Positions 17,482 to 26,279 of a stretch of DNA of 64,000 bases are shown piece after piece. A program made the position numbers and the translations under genes. The notes under the pieces were generated by a model that saw only the letters and a program-made list of their open reading frames with translations, was not told where the DNA came from and did not search any database. This DNA is from Thalassospira sp. MCCC 1A01148 (GTDB lineage Bacteria > Pseudomonadota > Alphaproteobacteria > Rhodospirillales > Thalassospiraceae). The stretch covers positions 1 through 64,000 of the forward strand of contig NZ_LPVZ01000018.1 of the NCBI RefSeq assembly GCF_001613795.1, given 5' to 3'. Within the stretch, counting starts at the first letter, position 1; the number at the start of each line of letters is the position of its first letter.

Positions 17482-18216
17482 ATGTCAGGTGTGCGAATTC
17501 TGCCGTTGGTCGTCTTGGTCGGCGTGATGGTGCTGTCGATGCGGGTGGTCAACCTGTTTTCCTATGATACCGATGCACCGGTATCAGCAACGAAAACGGG
17601 TGTGAGCATGGTGCAGATCGCACAAGCGCAGGCACCGGAAACCGCAGGTGATCCAGCAGCAGAACAGGCCGCCACACCGGAAAATGGTGACCCGGGGCTC
17701 GACAGCCCCGAAGGACTCACCATGGAAGGTGAACCGATTGACGGTGTTACCGGCGATGCTGCCGTCCCGCCAATGCTCGGTGGCGATCCAACACTTTTCA
17801 CGCAAGAAGAAATCGACCTGCTGCAGAACCTTTCGGTGCGTCGCGGCGAGCTTGATCGCAAGGAACAGCGTCTTGACGAACGCGAAAGCCTGATTGCGGC
17901 GGCCGAAGCGCGTATTGATGCCAAGATCGAAGAAATGAAATCCCTGAAATCGGCCATCGAAGATTTGGTCGAGACCAAGGAAGCCCAGGAAGATGATCGC
18001 ATCAAGAAGCTGATCAGCGTTTACGAAAAAATGAAGCCGAAAGATGCCGCGCGCATCTGGAACGACCTTGATATGGATATCCTATTGCAGGTCGCCCTTG
18101 GTATGCGCGAAGCCAATACAGCTGCGGTTCTTTCGGAAATGACACCGGATCGTGCGCGTGCGCTGACCTCGGAGTTGGCCTACAAGCAAGATATCAATAT
18201 GTTGCCGCTGCAATAG
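17482..18216 (+). CDS. motE: MotE-family periplasmic motility chaperone
   Basis: 244 residues. A signal or anchor helix (about 4-24) is followed by a Pro/Ala/Glu linker, a long coiled coil (about 110-175, NLSVRRGELDRKEQRLDER) and a C-terminal MgtE-N-like helical domain (LISVYEKMKPKDAARIWNDLDMDILLQVALGMREANTAAVLSEMTPDRA). This is the MotE architecture; in Sinorhizobium MotE is a periplasmic chaperone for a motor protein. The ATG at 17,482 lacks a good ribosome binding site, while AAGGAG at 17,440-17,445 serves a short out-of-frame ORF that overlaps it. Confidence 0.85.
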   Translation: MSGVRILPLVVLVGVMVLSMRVVNLFSYDTDAPVSATKTGVSMVQIAQAQAPETAGDPAAEQAATPENGDPGLDSPEGLTMEGEPIDGVTGDAAVPPMLGGDPTLFTQEEIDLLQNLSVRRGELDRKEQRLDERESLIAAAEARIDAKIEEMKSLKSAIEDLVETKEAQEDDRIKKLISVYEKMKPKDAARIWNDLDMDILLQVALGMREANTAAVLSEMTPDRARALTSELAYKQDINMLPLQ

Positions 18217-18308
18217 CGACACAGCTTCAAAGGATTGACCGCGCGGTCCGAATGGGAAAGAGTGATCGACAGGACAATTTTTTGAAAAGAGCCAAGGTGA
18301 TGAACAAT

Positions 18309-18323
18309 TTAATAGCGGGTTAA
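18309..18323 (+). promoter_or_regulatory. candidate CtrA box upstream of cheY
   Basis: TTAA-N7-TTAA (spacer TAGCGGG), the CtrA consensus, about 112 bases before the cheY start. A second TTAAC lies 8 bases downstream, so GGTTAA and TTAACC form an inverted pair. CckA, the kinase that feeds CtrA, is encoded later in the window. Confidence 0.6.
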
Positions 18324-18435
18324 ACATCTTGATTAACCAATATTAAATATGTACATCACGATTATTAGGGGCCTTGTCACTATGCGGAAGTATGGTAGGC
18401 AAGGGTGGGAGATCAGATAGCTGATGGAGTTGTGA

Positions 18436-18822
18436 ATGGCCGTCGATCCGAATATGCCGATCCTGATTGTGGATGATTACAAAACCATGTTGCGTATCAT
18501 CCGTAACCTTCTGCGGCAGCTCAACTTTACGAATATTGAAGAAGCGACCGATGGTAGCATGGCGCTTCGCAAGCTGCGTGAGGCTCCTTTCAGTCTCGTG
18601 ATTTCTGACTGGAACATGGAGCCGATGACCGGTCTCCAGCTTCTGAAAGAAGTGCGCGCAGATGCCAAACTGAAGGATATGCCCTTCATTATGATCACCG
18701 CTGAAGCCAAGACCGAAAACGTTGTCATGGCGAAAAAGGCAGGCGTTTCCAACTACATCGTGAAACCGTTCAACGCAGAGACGTTGAAGGGCAAGATGAA
18801 GACTGTCATTGGTGATTTCTGA
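18436..18822 (+). CDS. cheY: chemotaxis response regulator CheY
   Basis: 128 residues, a stand-alone receiver domain. The acidic pocket D13/D14, phospho-acceptor D58, T88, Y107 and K110 are all in place. CheY-P binds FliM (LNQDEIDSLLG motif, 15,465 gene) and switches rotation. The CheZ-like phosphatase follows 17 bases later. A 219-base gap with a CtrA-type box precedes it, so the motor half of the operon may have its own promoter here. Confidence 0.95.
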   Translation: MAVDPNMPILIVDDYKTMLRIIRNLLRQLNFTNIEEATDGSMALRKLREAPFSLVISDWNMEPMTGLQLLKEVRADAKLKDMPFIMITAEAKTENVVMAKKAGVSNYIVKPFNAETLKGKMKTVIGDF

Positions 18823-18839
18823 TCAGGAGCGCGGGGCTT

Positions 18840-19499
18840 TTGTCCCGCGATACCGCTATGTCTAAGGCGTCCAAGGACGAACTACGGCAATTGTTGAATG
18901 ATCTTCGGGCGCGCCTTGATGGTGATGACCTTAAGGTCGAACAATTGTCAGAGCTGATGGATCAGCTTTCGCGCTTCATGGGCGACAAGCCGTCCGAGGA
19001 CCAGCAACGGCTGTTTGGCGAGCTTGACGAACTGTCGGGCATCATCCGCAAGATGAAGTCGGAGATTGCCTCGCTCCGTCCGGATGACATCAAGGCTGAA
19101 TATATCCCCAACGCAACCGACGAGCTCGACGCAATTGTCGATGCGACGGCGGGGGCAACCCACGAGATCCTTGATGCCATGGACGCGCTTGAGGAGTTCG
19201 CGACAACCTTGCCGCCAGAACAGGCAGAAATCGTGACGGGTGCAACCATGCGCGTGTACGAGGCCTGTAACTTCCAGGATATTACCGGGCAGCGCACGAC
19301 CAAAGTGATCAAGGCCCTGAAATCCATAGAAGAACGTGTTGAGGGGCTGGTCACGGCATTTGGCGACGAGATTGCCAAATACGCAGCGGCTAATCCGCGC
19401 CAGAAAAAAGAAGCCGAAGGCGAGGATGCCTTGCTGAACGGTCCGCAGCTTGAAGGAAAAGGCGTAACGCAGGCCGACATCGACGCGATGTTTAACTAA
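18840..19499 (+). CDS. cheZ: CheY-P phosphatase CheZ
   Basis: 219 residues from a TTG at 18,840, which has AGGAG eleven bases upstream; an ATG at 18,858 would remove six residues. The long helices and the catalytic segment NFQDITGQ (D147, Q151) match CheZ, in which the Gln dephosphorylates CheY-P. The C-terminus (GVTQADIDAMFN) resembles both the CheY-binding tail of CheZ and the FliM N-terminal motif. It follows cheY directly. Confidence 0.9.
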   Translation: MSRDTAMSKASKDELRQLLNDLRARLDGDDLKVEQLSELMDQLSRFMGDKPSEDQQRLFGELDELSGIIRKMKSEIASLRPDDIKAEYIPNATDELDAIVDATAGATHEILDAMDALEEFATTLPPEQAEIVTGATMRVYEACNFQDITGQRTTKVIKALKSIEERVEGLVTAFGDEIAKYAAANPRQKKEAEGEDALLNGPQLEGKGVTQADIDAMFN

Positions 19500-19510
19500 G
19501 TGGCGTTATC

Positions 19511-20392
19511 ATGGCGGAGATAGAGGAAGACGGACCAACACCACCATCCCCCCCAGCGAACGGGGCCGTGGCGTTGTTTCTGGCCCTCTATCTTCTTCTG
19601 CTTGCCTTCTTTATTCTGCTGAACACCATCTCGACCTTTGAAGAGGTCAAAACCCGCGAAGTGCAGGAAAGCCTCTCCTCGGCATTCGCGGCCATTCTCC
19701 CGCCGACGACCAGTCTGCAGACCGTGACCTCGATTGAAGGGCCAACGGTCTCTGCGCAGGAAACCCAGGACAAGCTGGGGCATCTTTTTGAAACTGCCAT
19801 CAAGGTGGTCCGGGTTGAAGTCATTCAGCCGGGCAAGCTGATGGAAGTCATCATGCATGTCGATCAGCTGTTTGATACCAATTCCATCCTGATCCGCGAA
19901 CGTCAGGCCGACTTCATGCGTCAGCTTGCCGAAGTGCTCGCAGATGAAGAAGGCTACGCGTCCTACGAGATGGAAATGGTGATGGGTAGCCAGATCGAAG
20001 ACAAGGGCACGATCCAGATCGAAAACAACCTTCAGATCGCGCAGGCAGGATCGTTTGCGCGTGAGCTGATTGATGTTGGCGCCCCGGAAGACCATTTCTT
20101 TGTGGGCATTGACCCGGGCGCTGACCCGTTCATCGTGACGTTCCGGTTCTTCTGGAATTTCGGACCCAAGGAACCGCCAGAACCCATCGAGCGCAACGGG
20201 AATGGTAATACGCCTGATGTAACGCCTGACGCCACATCACCGGGCACGGATGGCAACGGTGGGGGAAGTTCCGGGCAAACCGGCGCAATTGCACCTCAGC
20301 AGTTCATGATTCCGCCGGCAACGGGCACTGGCCAACCAGCCATTTCCCAGCCAATCCCGCTTGGGCCGCAAGCATCGGGAGGTGGCGGATGA
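19511..20392 (+). CDS. MotB-like stator protein lacking the channel aspartate
   Basis: 293 residues. One N-terminal membrane helix (about 18-38, AVALFLALYLLLLAFFILL) precedes a short plug-like segment and a degenerate OmpA-like periplasmic region (MHVDQLFDTNSILIRERQADFMRQLAEVLADEEG, about 116-149). The last 70 residues are rich in Pro, Gly and Thr. The topology is that of MotB, but no Asp is present in the helix where MotB carries its proton-binding residue. The stop overlaps the start of the true MotB-like gene (ATGA). It may form heteromers with that protein or act as a structural partner; this is inference. Confidence 0.72.
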   Translation: MAEIEEDGPTPPSPPANGAVALFLALYLLLLAFFILLNTISTFEEVKTREVQESLSSAFAAILPPTTSLQTVTSIEGPTVSAQETQDKLGHLFETAIKVVRVEVIQPGKLMEVIMHVDQLFDTNSILIRERQADFMRQLAEVLADEEGYASYEMEMVMGSQIEDKGTIQIENNLQIAQAGSFARELIDVGAPEDHFFVGIDPGADPFIVTFRFFWNFGPKEPPEPIERNGNGNTPDVTPDATSPGTDGNGGGSSGQTGAIAPQQFMIPPATGTGQPAISQPIPLGPQASGGGG

Positions 20393-21114
20393 GCGACGAC
20401 GCACCGCGCAAGGAAGAACACAAGGGGCCGCCGCCCTGGATGCTCAGTCTCGCGGACTTGATTTCGCTGCTGCTGACATTCTTTGTGATGTTGTTTGCCA
20501 TGTCCAAGGTCAAGATCGACCGTTGGGACGAGGTGGTCGACGCCTTGTCGCAGTCTATCAAACCCTCGCCGGTCGAAGATACCGACGAGCCGATGGCAAA
20601 TATGAACATCCCGCGTGTCTATCGTAAACCGGCGATGAACCTTGATTATCTGAGCGCCGTGATCGATGACGCCATTGATGACAACGCGGTTCTGGGGGAT
20701 GCCCGGATGTCGCGCGAAGCTGACAAGCTGGTGATTTCACTGCCGGGTGATCTTTTGTTTTTTGCTGGCAGCTCGGAAATGACGCCAAAGGCAAGGCAGG
20801 CTTTGTTTGTGCTGGGCGGGGTGTTGCGAAATATCGGCAACCGTATCGGTGTTCAGGGGCATACCGATCCGCGTCCGCTAAGTGGTCGTGGGCAATATGC
20901 ATCCAACTGGGAGCTTTCCCTTGCCCGTGCCGGTTCAGTTGCCAACGAGTTAAAGCAATCTGGTTACACAGATTACATAAATATTTACGGATTTGCGGCA
21001 TCAAGATACGACCAGCTTCCCAAATTGTTGGATGAGGAGGCGCGATTTGAGATGGCGCGCCGGGTCGACATTGTAATCGAGCCTCATGGGGGAAGCGGGA
21101 TCGGAGGCACGTAA
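20389..21114 (+). CDS. motB: flagellar motor stator protein MotB
   Basis: 241 residues. The membrane helix PWMLSLADLISLLLTFFVMLFAMS carries D23 in the position of the proton-binding aspartate of MotB. The periplasmic OmpA-like domain is clear (VISLPGDLLFFAGSSEMTPKARQALFVLGGVL...VQGHTDPRPL...SLARAGSVANEL) and anchors to peptidoglycan. It overlaps the preceding MotB-like gene by four bases and is followed two bases later by a giant TPR protein. No motA lies in the window. Confidence 0.9.
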   Translation: MSDDAPRKEEHKGPPPWMLSLADLISLLLTFFVMLFAMSKVKIDRWDEVVDALSQSIKPSPVEDTDEPMANMNIPRVYRKPAMNLDYLSAVIDDAIDDNAVLGDARMSREADKLVISLPGDLLFFAGSSEMTPKARQALFVLGGVLRNIGNRIGVQGHTDPRPLSGRGQYASNWELSLARAGSVANELKQSGYTDYINIYGFAASRYDQLPKLLDEEARFEMARRVDIVIEPHGGSGIGGT

Positions 21115-21116
21115 GT

Positions 21117-24100
21117 ATGGCGAAACTTGCCGTGCGCATCCTGCTGGCGGTTGTTGTTGCGACCACCACGGCAATGGTTTTGCCCTTAAGCGGTATGCGC
21201 CCTGCAATAGCCCAGGTGGCGGACCCTGTTATTATTCGCTCTGGGCTTCATAACGGTTATGGACGAATTGTTCTGCAATGGAACGAACCGGTCAATTACA
21301 CCGCCGAAATTATCGGCGATCAGTTGGTTGTGCGTTTCGATGAACGGTTGGTTGCCTCTTTGCGTGGTGTTGTTGCGCCCGTTTCGCGCTATGTTTCCGA
21401 TGCTTTCTTTGATCCTGACGGGCGGACTATCGCCTTTGTCTTAAGCGATGACTACGAGGTCCGCGCCTTCAACGTTGGCAGCAACGTGGTGCTTGATATT
21501 CTCGATAAGCCCGAAGCTGAACCGACACCTCCACCGGCATCGGTCCCGACGCCGCCTGTGCGCCCCGCACAGCAGGATCAGAATCAGACCCCTGAAATAA
21601 CCCCGGCCCCAACGACGCCGGTTGAGACAGTCGCTGATGACGGTGCGACACTGCCCGAACTTGATGTCCGCGTCGGGCGTCACCCGACATTCTATCGGCT
21701 GGTTTTTGATTGGCCGAACCGGACTGACTATGCGCTTGAAGGTGCGCAAGGATCACAAACCATTGCCTTTGGTGCTCCTGCCCGGATTGATGCAACAGAT
21801 GTTTCCCGTCGCCTGCCTCAAGGTGTGCGGGTGCGTCAGGATGGCACCAACCCGCTTGATGTGGTTATCGAAACCACACCGGCACGGCAATTGCGCCATT
21901 TCCGGTCCGGTAACAAGGTGGTGGTAGATATCATGGGGGTGCAACGTGCACCGGCAACGACCAGCGCGCAAAACCGCACCGCAGGAACAACGGATCCAGC
22001 AACAACCGCCCCGACACCACCTGCACCTGCGGCACCCGCGACTGAAACCGCGGCGCAAACGGATGACACCCCCGCAAATGGCAGCGCCGAAGACTCTGGC
22101 GATGCCGCGGTTAATGCCGAGGGGGCGGAACTTGACCCCAATTCGCCAGAAGCACTGGCGCAGGCGGCCCAGAACGCGGAAAACACCGTTCGTACAAACG
22201 GGCAGGCACCAGTCGAGCGCGAAAGCATTGGCGATCTTGTGGTCACGGTCGAACAGACTGCGACGGAACTTTCGCTTGGTTTCCCGTTCGGGCAACCGGG
22301 CGGTGCCGCTGTCTGGTCGCGCGCAGGTTTCTTGTGGCTGGCCTTTGATGTCCGTGCCAATCTCAACCTTGATACCGTGCGGCAAGAAGCTGCCCAGATC
22401 ATCGGGGTGGTCGAACAGGTCGAAAGCCCCTATGCCACGATTGTGCGCATGACAATCCCACCGGGTATCGGCCTTTACACGACCCAAAGTGATGCCGGTG
22501 ACTGGCGTGTCACCATGCAGCAGGGCATAATGCAGCCGGTTGAGAAGCTGGGCCCGTCAATTGAACTTGATGAGCAAACCCGCGCACGTCTGATCGTGCC
22601 GCTGGATGATGTTGGGCCGATCATCCCGATTGATGATCCAGAGGTCGGTGACACGTTGCGTGTCACCACAACAACCCAAAGCGGGTATGGCATCGAGGTT
22701 TCTTTGCGCTATCCCGAATTTGAGGTTTTGCCATCTGTTCAGGGTGTTGTTGTCGCCCCGATGAATGACAGCGTTCAGGTCGCCGGGCGTGATGACGGTC
22801 GGGGTGTGATCGTCACGGCCGAAGATGGTTTGAACATCTCGCCAGAAGGGGCGCGTTTGTTGGCATCGGCAACTGGCGTGCGGGCAGGAACCGGCGATGG
22901 CCGCGAAGGATTGATTTTTGAGCTCGAAGAATGGCGTCGTGGTGGGCTTGATAATTACAACAGGACAATCCGCGATCTTCGCCAGGGTATTGCTGATAGC
23001 GGTGACGAACATCGCAACAAGGCCCGTCTGGACCTGGCGCAGTACTATCTGGCCAATGGACTGGGCCCAGAAGCCGATGCTGTCATTTCGACAATGGAAC
23101 ACGATGATCCATTGATCGCACAGCGCCTGCAATTCCGGGCGCTCAAGGCGGCGGTAAAGTTTCTGAACCGCGATTACGAGGAAGCTGAACGCCTGCTTGA
23201 AGACGAACGTTTGCGCGAAATCCCCGAAATGCAGTTGTGGCGCGCGGTGACACTTGCTGCGCGCGGTCGCCCGAACGAAGGTGCGCGCGATCTTCTGGAA
23301 AGCGTTCATATTCTTGACTACTACCCGCCGGAACTGTTGTCGCGCATCGTGCCGATTGCAACCGAGCAGGCGCTTATCGTCGGCAACCCGGAAGCGGGGA
23401 TGGACATGATCGAGAAGATGCTGGTGACGCCCGGATTGTCCGAAAGCAAGATTATGGATATCCAGTACCTCAAGGGGGTCTTTGAGGAAGAGGCGGGCGA
23501 GCTTGAGCAAGCGGTCGCGACCTGGGATCAGGTTGCCGAGGGCGAGAACCGCAAGGCGCGCGCCCATGCAATCTTTGATCGAACAGAACTTTTGATGCGT
23601 CTGGAGCGTTTGACGGTCGAAGATGCGATTGAACAGCTTCAGAAGCTTCGCTTTGCCTGGCGCGGTGATGCATTCGAGATGGCATTGCTCAAGCGCATTG
23701 GCGAACTGCAGATCGAGAACAAGGATTTTCGTGAAGGGCTGAACACGCTGAGACAGGTGGCGATCTTCTTCCCCAATATGCCGGTGGCCAAAGAAGCAAC
23801 CGACATGATGCATGAAACCTTCGAAAATCTGTATCTGGGTGACGAGATTAACAACATCTCGGCGATCAAGGCCGTTGCGCTGTATGACGAATTCCGCGAA
23901 CTGACACCCGCCGGCGAAAAGGGCGATGAACTGATCCGTCGCCTTGCCGACCGGATGGTCGATGTCGAACTTTTCGAGCGTGCCGAGGATCTTCTGGAAC
24001 ATCAGGTAGACTTCCGCCTGTCCGGTGTTGAAAAAGCCCGGGTCGGGGCGCGATTGGCGCTGGTTTATCTTCTGGATAGCAAGCCCGAAGACACCATTCG

Positions 24101-24623
24101 CGTTATCGAGGAAACGGAAGTACCCGATCTTTCCGAGGAACTTGCAACGCAGCGTCGCCATCTTCGCGCGCGTGCACTGCTTGATACGGACCGCGGTGCC
24201 GAGGCCGTTGCATCGCTTGAGGGTGACTATTCACGTAATGCGGAACTGCTGCGGATTGATCATTATCGCAGCACCCGTGATTACATGTCCGCAGCCGAAA
24301 CATTCCAGCGTCTGGTGGGTGAAGAGCCGTTTGACGGGGACGGGATCTCTGATGAGCGCGGGCGTTACATGCTCAACTGGGCGGTCAATCTGGCAATGGC
24401 TGGTCAGGAACGGACGCTTAACATGCTCAAGCGCCGCTACGGCGAGATCATGGCCCAAAGCCCGTATGCAGAGGCATTCAGCCTGATTACATCATCGCCG
24501 ACCCAGGGGCTGATTGATTATCGCACCCTTGCGGATCGGGTTGACGAAGTAGAAGACTTCCAGGGTTTCCTTGCAACCTATCGAGACCAGTTGGAAAAGT
24601 CTCAGCTTAGTGCTATAAATTAA
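21117..24623 (+). CDS. giant periplasmic beta-domain/TPR protein of the motor operon
   Basis: 1168 residues. The signal peptide is about 1-33. Two related beta-rich, AMIN-like segments lie at about 34-130 (VVLDILD end) and 178-282 (VVVDIMGV end), separated by Pro/Thr-rich linkers. A third beta-rich part (about 370-610) precedes a long helical TPR-like superhelix (about 625-1168). I do not recognise a named family. The start lies two bases after motB, so co-translation with the stator gene is likely. The plan (periplasmic beta part then TPR) recalls PflA, a stator-scaffold protein of epsilonproteobacteria; that comparison is architectural only. Confidence 0.85.
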   Translation: MAKLAVRILLAVVVATTTAMVLPLSGMRPAIAQVADPVIIRSGLHNGYGRIVLQWNEPVNYTAEIIGDQLVVRFDERLVASLRGVVAPVSRYVSDAFFDPDGRTIAFVLSDDYEVRAFNVGSNVVLDILDKPEAEPTPPPASVPTPPVRPAQQDQNQTPEITPAPTTPVETVADDGATLPELDVRVGRHPTFYRLVFDWPNRTDYALEGAQGSQTIAFGAPARIDATDVSRRLPQGVRVRQDGTNPLDVVIETTPARQLRHFRSGNKVVVDIMGVQRAPATTSAQNRTAGTTDPATTAPTPPAPAAPATETAAQTDDTPANGSAEDSGDAAVNAEGAELDPNSPEALAQAAQNAENTVRTNGQAPVERESIGDLVVTVEQTATELSLGFPFGQPGGAAVWSRAGFLWLAFDVRANLNLDTVRQEAAQIIGVVEQVESPYATIVRMTIPPGIGLYTTQSDAGDWRVTMQQGIMQPVEKLGPSIELDEQTRARLIVPLDDVGPIIPIDDPEVGDTLRVTTTTQSGYGIEVSLRYPEFEVLPSVQGVVVAPMNDSVQVAGRDDGRGVIVTAEDGLNISPEGARLLASATGVRAGTGDGREGLIFELEEWRRGGLDNYNRTIRDLRQGIADSGDEHRNKARLDLAQYYLANGLGPEADAVISTMEHDDPLIAQRLQFRALKAAVKFLNRDYEEAERLLEDERLREIPEMQLWRAVTLAARGRPNEGARDLLESVHILDYYPPELLSRIVPIATEQALIVGNPEAGMDMIEKMLVTPGLSESKIMDIQYLKGVFEEEAGELEQAVATWDQVAEGENRKARAHAIFDRTELLMRLERLTVEDAIEQLQKLRFAWRGDAFEMALLKRIGELQIENKDFREGLNTLRQVAIFFPNMPVAKEATDMMHETFENLYLGDEINNISAIKAVALYDEFRELTPAGEKGDELIRRLADRMVDVELFERAEDLLEHQVDFRLSGVEKARVGARLALVYLLDSKPEDTIRVIEETEVPDLSEELATQRRHLRARALLDTDRGAEAVASLEGDYSRNAELLRIDHYRSTRDYMSAAETFQRLVGEEPFDGDGISDERGRYMLNWAVNLAMAGQERTLNMLKRRYGEIMAQSPYAEAFSLITSSPTQGLIDYRTLADRVDEVEDFQGFLATYRDQLEKSQLSAIN

Positions 24624-24640
24624 CGTTCAATAAATATATC

Positions 24641-26041
24641 GTGGTGCCGAATTCGCCCTTTGCGGGTGTGAGCGCTATGATTCTGTTGGATTTTTTGAAC
24701 GGTAATGAGTGTAGAGCTGTGATGGATCGTGCACTTAAAATGGTCTATTACGATGAGGCAAATGTCGAAAAGGACATTTTTGCCCAGCTTTCGCTTGCCC
24801 AGAAACACTATCAGGGCGACGGGATGCCGCGTGACGAATCCGCGACCCGCCGTATCCTTGACCAGATTCACCGCCAAAGCCGTGCGTTTGCTGCTGTTTG
24901 CTATGGATATATGCGCAGCAAGGGACTCGGCGTTGCCGAAGACCTTGGTGAAGGTCAGCAATGGTACCGAGAGGCGGCCTATTGGTTTAACGAAGAAGCC
25001 ACTTCTGGCGGCCCGGTATCGGCCAACAATCTTGGATATCTCTATGCCAAGGGGCTTGGCGTTCAGGAAAATGCCGAGACCGCTGCACACTGGTTTGAAG
25101 AAGCAATCGAATTCGGATCGGTCGCAGCCCTCTATAACCTTGGTGTCTGTTATCTCAACGGATGGGGCGTGCCACAGGATGACGAAAAGGCTGTGTCCTA
25201 TTTCGAACGTGCAAGCGAACTGAACGACCCGTCCGCTGCCAGTGTTCTGGCGTACCTTTATCTTGAAGGGCGCGGGGTGCGTCGCGATCCATCCAAGTCA
25301 TTTGAATTCAACATGCGCGCAGCACGCGCCGGCAGTGTCGAAGCGGCATCGGCCCTTGGCTACGCGCTGGGTGTCGGGTTGGGCGCAGAGCGCAATATTG
25401 CCGAAAGCATCAGCTGGTTTGAACTCGCCGCGAGCGAGGGGGACGCCTATGCGCAGGCCAATCTTGCGATGTATTTCTGCCATTCTTCTGATCTGAAATT
25501 GTTTAATCGCGGCTGGAAGATGTTGAGCCATGCGGTGGATCAGGGGGATGCATCTGCGAAATATCAGATGACCCAGATCCAAATTTTCGGTGTGCCACAT
25601 CGCGAACCGGATTATGCCAATGCGCTTGATCTGGCGATGGATCTGGCGGAGCTCAGTCATCCGGGCGGATATCATCTGATCGGGGTTATGTACGAACATG
25701 GTCTTGGCGTGCCTGTTGATATGGTACGTGCGGCGACCTGGTATGAACGCGCGGCCCGCAAAGGGTCAGCAAACGGTCAGGCAGCACTTGGACGCCTCTA
25801 TGCGATTGGCAGCGGTGTCGAACAGGACAATGTTCTTGCCTATTACTGGCTGAAAATGTCCGCACCGACAGAAGACAGTCAGGCGCAGCGTGAAATGGGG
25901 GCGATTTACGCCCGCATGAGCGAAAGGGAGCGCCAGGTGGCCGAGAAATATGTGACCGAAAATCCGGGTCCGCGTCGGGGAAGTTTTGGCCTCAAGCCGC
26001 TTGAACAGGATGTTTTTAAATCCGGTCGCCAAAAAGGCTAA
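24641..26041 (+). CDS. Sel1-like repeat protein
   Basis: Up to 466 residues from a GTG; ATGs at 24,677 and 24,722 are equally possible because no start has a strong ribosome binding site. It carries at least eight Sel1-like repeats with the pattern A-x-x-x-LGxxYxxGxGVxxDxxxAxxWFxxAA. No signal peptide or membrane segment is convincing, so it is probably cytoplasmic. Such repeats bind proteins; the partner is unknown. It is the last gene before a strong terminator and follows the giant TPR gene by 17 bases, which suggests it belongs to the motility operon. Confidence 0.85.
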   Translation: MVPNSPFAGVSAMILLDFLNGNECRAVMDRALKMVYYDEANVEKDIFAQLSLAQKHYQGDGMPRDESATRRILDQIHRQSRAFAAVCYGYMRSKGLGVAEDLGEGQQWYREAAYWFNEEATSGGPVSANNLGYLYAKGLGVQENAETAAHWFEEAIEFGSVAALYNLGVCYLNGWGVPQDDEKAVSYFERASELNDPSAASVLAYLYLEGRGVRRDPSKSFEFNMRAARAGSVEAASALGYALGVGLGAERNIAESISWFELAASEGDAYAQANLAMYFCHSSDLKLFNRGWKMLSHAVDQGDASAKYQMTQIQIFGVPHREPDYANALDLAMDLAELSHPGGYHLIGVMYEHGLGVPVDMVRAATWYERAARKGSANGQAALGRLYAIGSGVEQDNVLAYYWLKMSAPTEDSQAQREMGAIYARMSERERQVAEKYVTENPGPRRGSFGLKPLEQDVFKSGRQKG

Positions 26042-26087
26042 ACCGGATATCTGTGGGGCATCAATGCCCAGGTCTAGGGAAGACCAG

Positions 26088-26117
26088 AAGCCGCCATGCA
26101 ATGCAGGCGGCTTTTTT
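26088..26117 (+). terminator. terminator of the fliL-to-Sel1 operon
   Basis: Stem AAGCCGCC (26,088-26,095) and GGCGGCTT (26,106-26,113). The intervening TGCA-A-TGCA can also pair. A run of six T (26,112-26,117) ends it. Confidence 0.92.
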
Positions 26118-26279
26118 ATTTGTCCTGTCAGATATTGTTGGCTGTGCTGTTGCGGCGACGTACCGATCAGGTCAACGGAATGTATTGATATAGTTGGAAC
26201 TTGAGTTAGGGTTTTTAAATCAAACTGTTACTTCACGTATTCTGGTCTTGAGGCGAAATGCCCTGCCACCGAGGTCCGC

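Noticed and set aside
22557-24161. 534-codon open frame on the minus strand
   Set aside because: It is the reverse complement of the giant TPR gene; no start context and low-complexity, non-family protein.
23639-24623. Possible fragmentation of the TPR gene
   Set aside because: The frame is open throughout and the repeat pattern continues to the stop; no frameshift.
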